Of a stretch of DNA of 9,343 nt, positions 7,720-9,343 are shown piece after piece. A model generated the notes under the pieces. It had not been told where the DNA came from, made no database searches, and saw only the letters and a list, made by a program, of their open reading frames with translations. The stretch lies in assembly GCA_023253615.1 (NCBI GenBank), contig JALRFZ010000568.1:1-9343 (forward strand). The letters run 5' to 3'. The position numbers and the translations under genes were made by a program. Source of the stretch: Verrucomicrobiales bacterium. GTDB taxonomy: Bacteria; Verrucomicrobiota; Verrucomicrobiia; Verrucomicrobiales; DEV007. Every line of letters begins with the position of its first letter. Positions within the stretch are counted from its first letter, which is position 1.

Positions 7720-7738
7720 AGCGGGAAACCGCAGCCAC

Positions 7739-8473
7739 TCACGGCACGGGATCCGCCGGCGGGAGCGGAGCCCCGAGCTTCAGGGCCGAGGGCTCGATCG
7801 GCTCGCCGGCGGGCGGCGGTGAAAGCCGGTCGGACGCGCGCCCCCGCCACGCCGCGGGGATGCCCCCCTCCTCACCGGCGACCGCGCCGGAAACAAGGGC
7901 GGGAAAGGATCGGCGGGCAAACGGCAGATCCCCCTGATCCCCGCCTGACAAAACACCCAACACCTGCCCCCGCCGCACCTGCGCGCCCACCGAAACGCGC
8001 AAGGAACCGAGCCCGCGATGGACCGTCTCGACGGGCAGCCCCTCACGCTCGTGGACAAGGATCACCGTCGCGCCCTTTTCACCCATCGCCGCCTTCACGA
8101 CGAATCCGTCGGCAGGCGCCCGGACTTCGATCGCCTCCGCCGCGGCGGGTCGCTTCGCCACGGGCTGCCCGGTATCGAAAACCACCGCCGCGGGAGCGAG
8201 TACCAGATCGATGGGCGACAGCACCGCGAAGGCCGGGTCGAAGGGCGCTTTCTCCACCGCCTGGAGCAGCCCCACTCTCGCCCCGACGTAGTCCTCCGGC
8301 GGCAGGTCGGCCCCCTTGCGCCCCGCCTGCACCGAGATGATGATCACCATCACGATGCCGCAGAGAATGAAGAACAGGGGCAGCACCTGGCGATGGAGCA
8401 CGCGGAGGTGTTCCTTCACATCAAACGGCGGGGGTTGTTTCAACACGCCGCAATAGACGACATCGATGGTCAT
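7739..8473 (-). CDS. Single-pass membrane protein with degenerate M23/lipoyl-like domain
   Basis: This is a 244-residue protein from ATG at 8473, with no strong Shine-Dalgarno. Residues 1-28 are a short polar N-terminus, 29-49 a transmembrane helix (VLPLFFILCGIVMVIIISVQA), and the rest is probably periplasmic. Residues about 113-178 have the strand pattern of an M23 (LytM) or biotinyl-lipoyl beta sandwich: VRAPADGFVV, then VILVHEREG, then SVGAQVRRGQVLGVLSGG. The catalytic zinc-binding HxxxD motif is absent, and the usual HxH site reads ETVHRGL, so a peptidase activity is unlikely. The C-terminal 45 residues are Pro-rich. The frame stays open upstream to about 8542, but that part overlaps truA and lacks family features. 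It is convergent with the GYF_2 gene (19-base gap) and divergent from truA (50-base gap). It may be a scaffold or adaptor in the envelope; this is inference. I do not recognise a named family. Confidence 0.72.
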   Translation of the reverse strand: MTIDVVYCGVLKQPPPFDVKEHLRVLHRQVLPLFFILCGIVMVIIISVQAGRKGADLPPEDYVGARVGLLQAVEKAPFDPAFAVLSPIDLVLAPAAVVFDTGQPVAKRPAAAEAIEVRAPADGFVVKAAMGEKGATVILVHEREGLPVETVHRGLGSLRVSVGAQVRRGQVLGVLSGGDQGDLPFARRSFPALVSGAVAGEEGGIPAAWRGRASDRLSPPPAGEPIEPSALKLGAPLPPADPVP

Positions 8474-8523
8474 TTCGCAACGCCGTGCCTGGAATTTGCG
8501 GTAAACTACCCGCCCTTCCCGCC
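8474..8523. promoter_or_regulatory. Short divergent intergenic region before truA
   Basis: Fifty bases separate two divergent starts. TAAACT at 8502-8507 is a weak -10-like hexamer for the truA direction, with no recognisable -35 partner. If promoters lie here they must overlap each other or the neighbouring coding sequence. Confidence 0.2.
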
Positions 8524-9192
8524 ATGGAGTCATCGCCCCCATCCCCCCGCCGCTTCCGGCTCGACCTCGCCTACGAGGGTCGGCCCTACGCCGGCTGGCA
8601 GAGCCAGCCGGGCGGTGGAGCGGTGCCGGATGCGGTGGAGACCGCGCTCGCCGCGGTGTGTCCCGAGGTCACCTCGGTGCAGGGATCGGGCCGCACCGAC
8701 GCGGGGGTCTCGGCCCTCGGCCAGGTCGCCCATTTCGATACGCCGCCGCACTGGCGCATGGAAGGGGGCGACTGGCTGCGCGCGCTCAATACAAAACTGC
8801 CCCCGACGATCCGCGTGATGGCCTGTCGCGAGGTCGATCCCGCCTTTCACGCGCGATTTTCCGCCGTCGAAAAGACCTACGAATACGAAATCGCGACCGG
8901 CCCCGTCCTGCCCCCGCTGCGGCACGGACTCGCCTGGCCCTCGGGGCCGAGCCCGAGGAAGCTGAGGGTCGCCTCCGCGAGGATCGCCGCGGCGATCGCG
9001 AACGACGCGTCGACGAGGACCGGCGTCACGCCGTTGGGCAGCATGTGCTTGAAGAGGATCGACCGCAGCGGCAGGCCGACCGCGCGGGCCGACTGCACGA
9101 AGTCCTGGTTCCGCATGCGGAGGAACTCGGCGCGGATGAATCGCGCCGCGCCGGTCCAGCTCACGCAGCCGATGATCGCCATCATCACGTAG
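8524..9192 (+). CDS. truA: tRNA pseudouridine synthase A, 5' part only, fused to unrelated sequence
   Basis: TruA isomerises uridines 38-40 in the tRNA anticodon arm to pseudouridine. Residues 1-139 from ATG at 8524 match the N-terminal half: RFRLDLAYEGRPYAGWQSQP (10-29), GSGRTDAGVSALGQVAHFDT (54-73) with catalytic D59, LNTKLP (88-93), FHARFSAVEKTYEYEI (108-123) and PVLPPLRHGLAW. Homology stops at about 8940 (residue 139 of a usual 240-270). The reading frame stays open to a stop at 9190-9192, but those 83 further codons are antisense to an ABC permease and show none of the TruA C-terminal domain. The start at 8524 is preferred over a GTG or ATG near 8485, since it begins just before the first strand. 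The truncation looks like a sequence junction, not gene decay, because there is no frameshift or stop at the break. As shown, the product would lack the second half of the active-site cleft. Confidence 0.85.
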   Translation: MESSPPSPRRFRLDLAYEGRPYAGWQSQPGGGAVPDAVETALAAVCPEVTSVQGSGRTDAGVSALGQVAHFDTPPHWRMEGGDWLRALNTKLPPTIRVMACREVDPAFHARFSAVEKTYEYEIATGPVLPPLRHGLAWPSGPSPRKLRVASARIAAAIANDASTRTGVTPLGSMCLKRIDRSGRPTARADCTKSWFRMRRNSARMNRAAPVQLTQPMIAIIT

Positions 9193-9209
9193 GTGTTCCG
9201 CGGCAGCAC
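8877..9209 (-). pseudogene. OppC/DppC-type peptide ABC transporter permease fragment
   Basis: The minus strand of about 8942-9209 encodes part of a binding-protein-dependent transport permease (BPD_transp_1). Seen in order are NTYVMMAIIGCVSWTGAARF, FIRAEFLRMRNQDFVQSARA, then VGLPLRSILFKHMLPNG, and ASFAIAAAILAEATLSFLGLG. The RAEFLR...DFVQSARA...HMLPN block is the EAA-type loop that contacts the ATPase, and ATLSFLGLG is the usual end of the last core helix. Both ends are abnormal: upstream residues (9210 on) belong to another gene, and after FLGLGPEG the frame runs into antisense truA and stops at 8877. The expected SWG segment after FLGLG is missing. About 89 residues of a 280-400 residue permease remain. 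Such permeases import oligopeptides or similar solutes; the substrate is unknown. The nominal GTG start at 9209 is unlikely to be real. Confidence 0.75.
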
Positions 9210-9212
9210 CGC

Positions 9213-9343
9213 GGCGGCGACGTGGAGGAGGCGCTCTCGGCCTTCGACCTCTCCCGTCTCTCCTCATACCCAGCGGGGCTGCTCTCCGCCGGGCAGAAGC
9301 GGCGGCTGGCCCTGGCCCGGCTGGTGCTGGTGCCGCGCGCGCT
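9213..9343 (+). CDS. ccmA: CcmA-like haem exporter ATP-binding subunit, internal fragment
   Basis: From about 9213 the plus strand reads GGDVEEALSAFDLSRL, then SYPAGLLSAGQKRRLALARL, then VLVPRAL to the right edge without a stop. LSAGQ is the ABC signature motif, and the combination LSAGQKRRLALARL with a preceding AL-x-F-x-L helix is characteristic of CcmA, the ATPase of the cytochrome c maturation (System I) CcmABCD complex, especially in proteobacteria. The Walker A region should lie upstream but is absent, because the sequence before about 9213 belongs to the permease fragment on the opposite strand. Walker B and the C-terminus would lie beyond the window. Some other ABC ATPases carry similar signatures, so the family call is likely but not certain from 43 residues. 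Confidence 0.6.

Noticed and set aside
7721..7732. GCGG-GAAA-CCGC hairpin in the 19-base gap between convergent genes
   Set aside because: The stem is only 4 bp and no T-tract follows on either strand, so it cannot be called a terminator.

Overview
The window reads as a GC-rich chromosomal segment from the PVC group, most likely Verrucomicrobia. The pointers are an LL-diaminopimelate aminotransferase (DapL), a co-oriented pair of DUF1552 and planctomycete-cytochrome/DUF1592 proteins, and weak or absent Shine-Dalgarno sequences at most starts. This assignment rests on gene-family content read by eye, not on any database search.

Layout: (1) 1-971, minus strand, dapL, cut by the left edge. (2) 1058-2380, minus strand, a Tat-exported DUF1552 protein. 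(3) 2431-5496, minus strand, a 1021-residue secreted protein with two CxxCH haem motifs and the PSCyt1/DUF1587/DUF1595/DUF1592/DUF1588/DUF1585 domain series. These three genes point the same way and may be co-transcribed in the order DUF1592, DUF1552, dapL. (4) 5497-5706, a divergent promoter region with a perfect 16-bp palindrome close to the DUF1592 start. (5) 5707-6633, plus strand, a polysaccharide deacetylase lipoprotein. (6) 6721-7719, plus strand, a GYF_2-domain multi-pass membrane protein. (7) 7739-8473, minus strand, convergent with the previous gene, a single-pass membrane protein with a degenerate M23/lipoyl-like beta domain. (8) 8524 onward, plus strand, truA, encoding tRNA pseudouridine synthase A.

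The last 400 bases are not a normal gene arrangement. TruA homology stops in mid-gene near 8940. It is followed by about 265 bases of an OppC/DppC-type ABC permease on the opposite strand, and then from about 9213 by an internal piece of a CcmA-like haem-exporter ATPase on the plus strand. Three unrelated genes are joined in mid-domain with no mobile element between them, so an assembly or library chimera is the leading explanation.

Functionally, the intact part combines envelope-related work: meso-diaminopimelate supply for lysine and peptidoglycan, a periplasmic cytochrome-type pair of unknown function, a lipid-anchored glycan deacetylase, and two uncharacterised membrane proteins. No tRNA, rRNA, CRISPR array, insertion sequence or defence system was recognised. 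The very long open frames opposite the real genes are GC-driven shadows and are not annotated.
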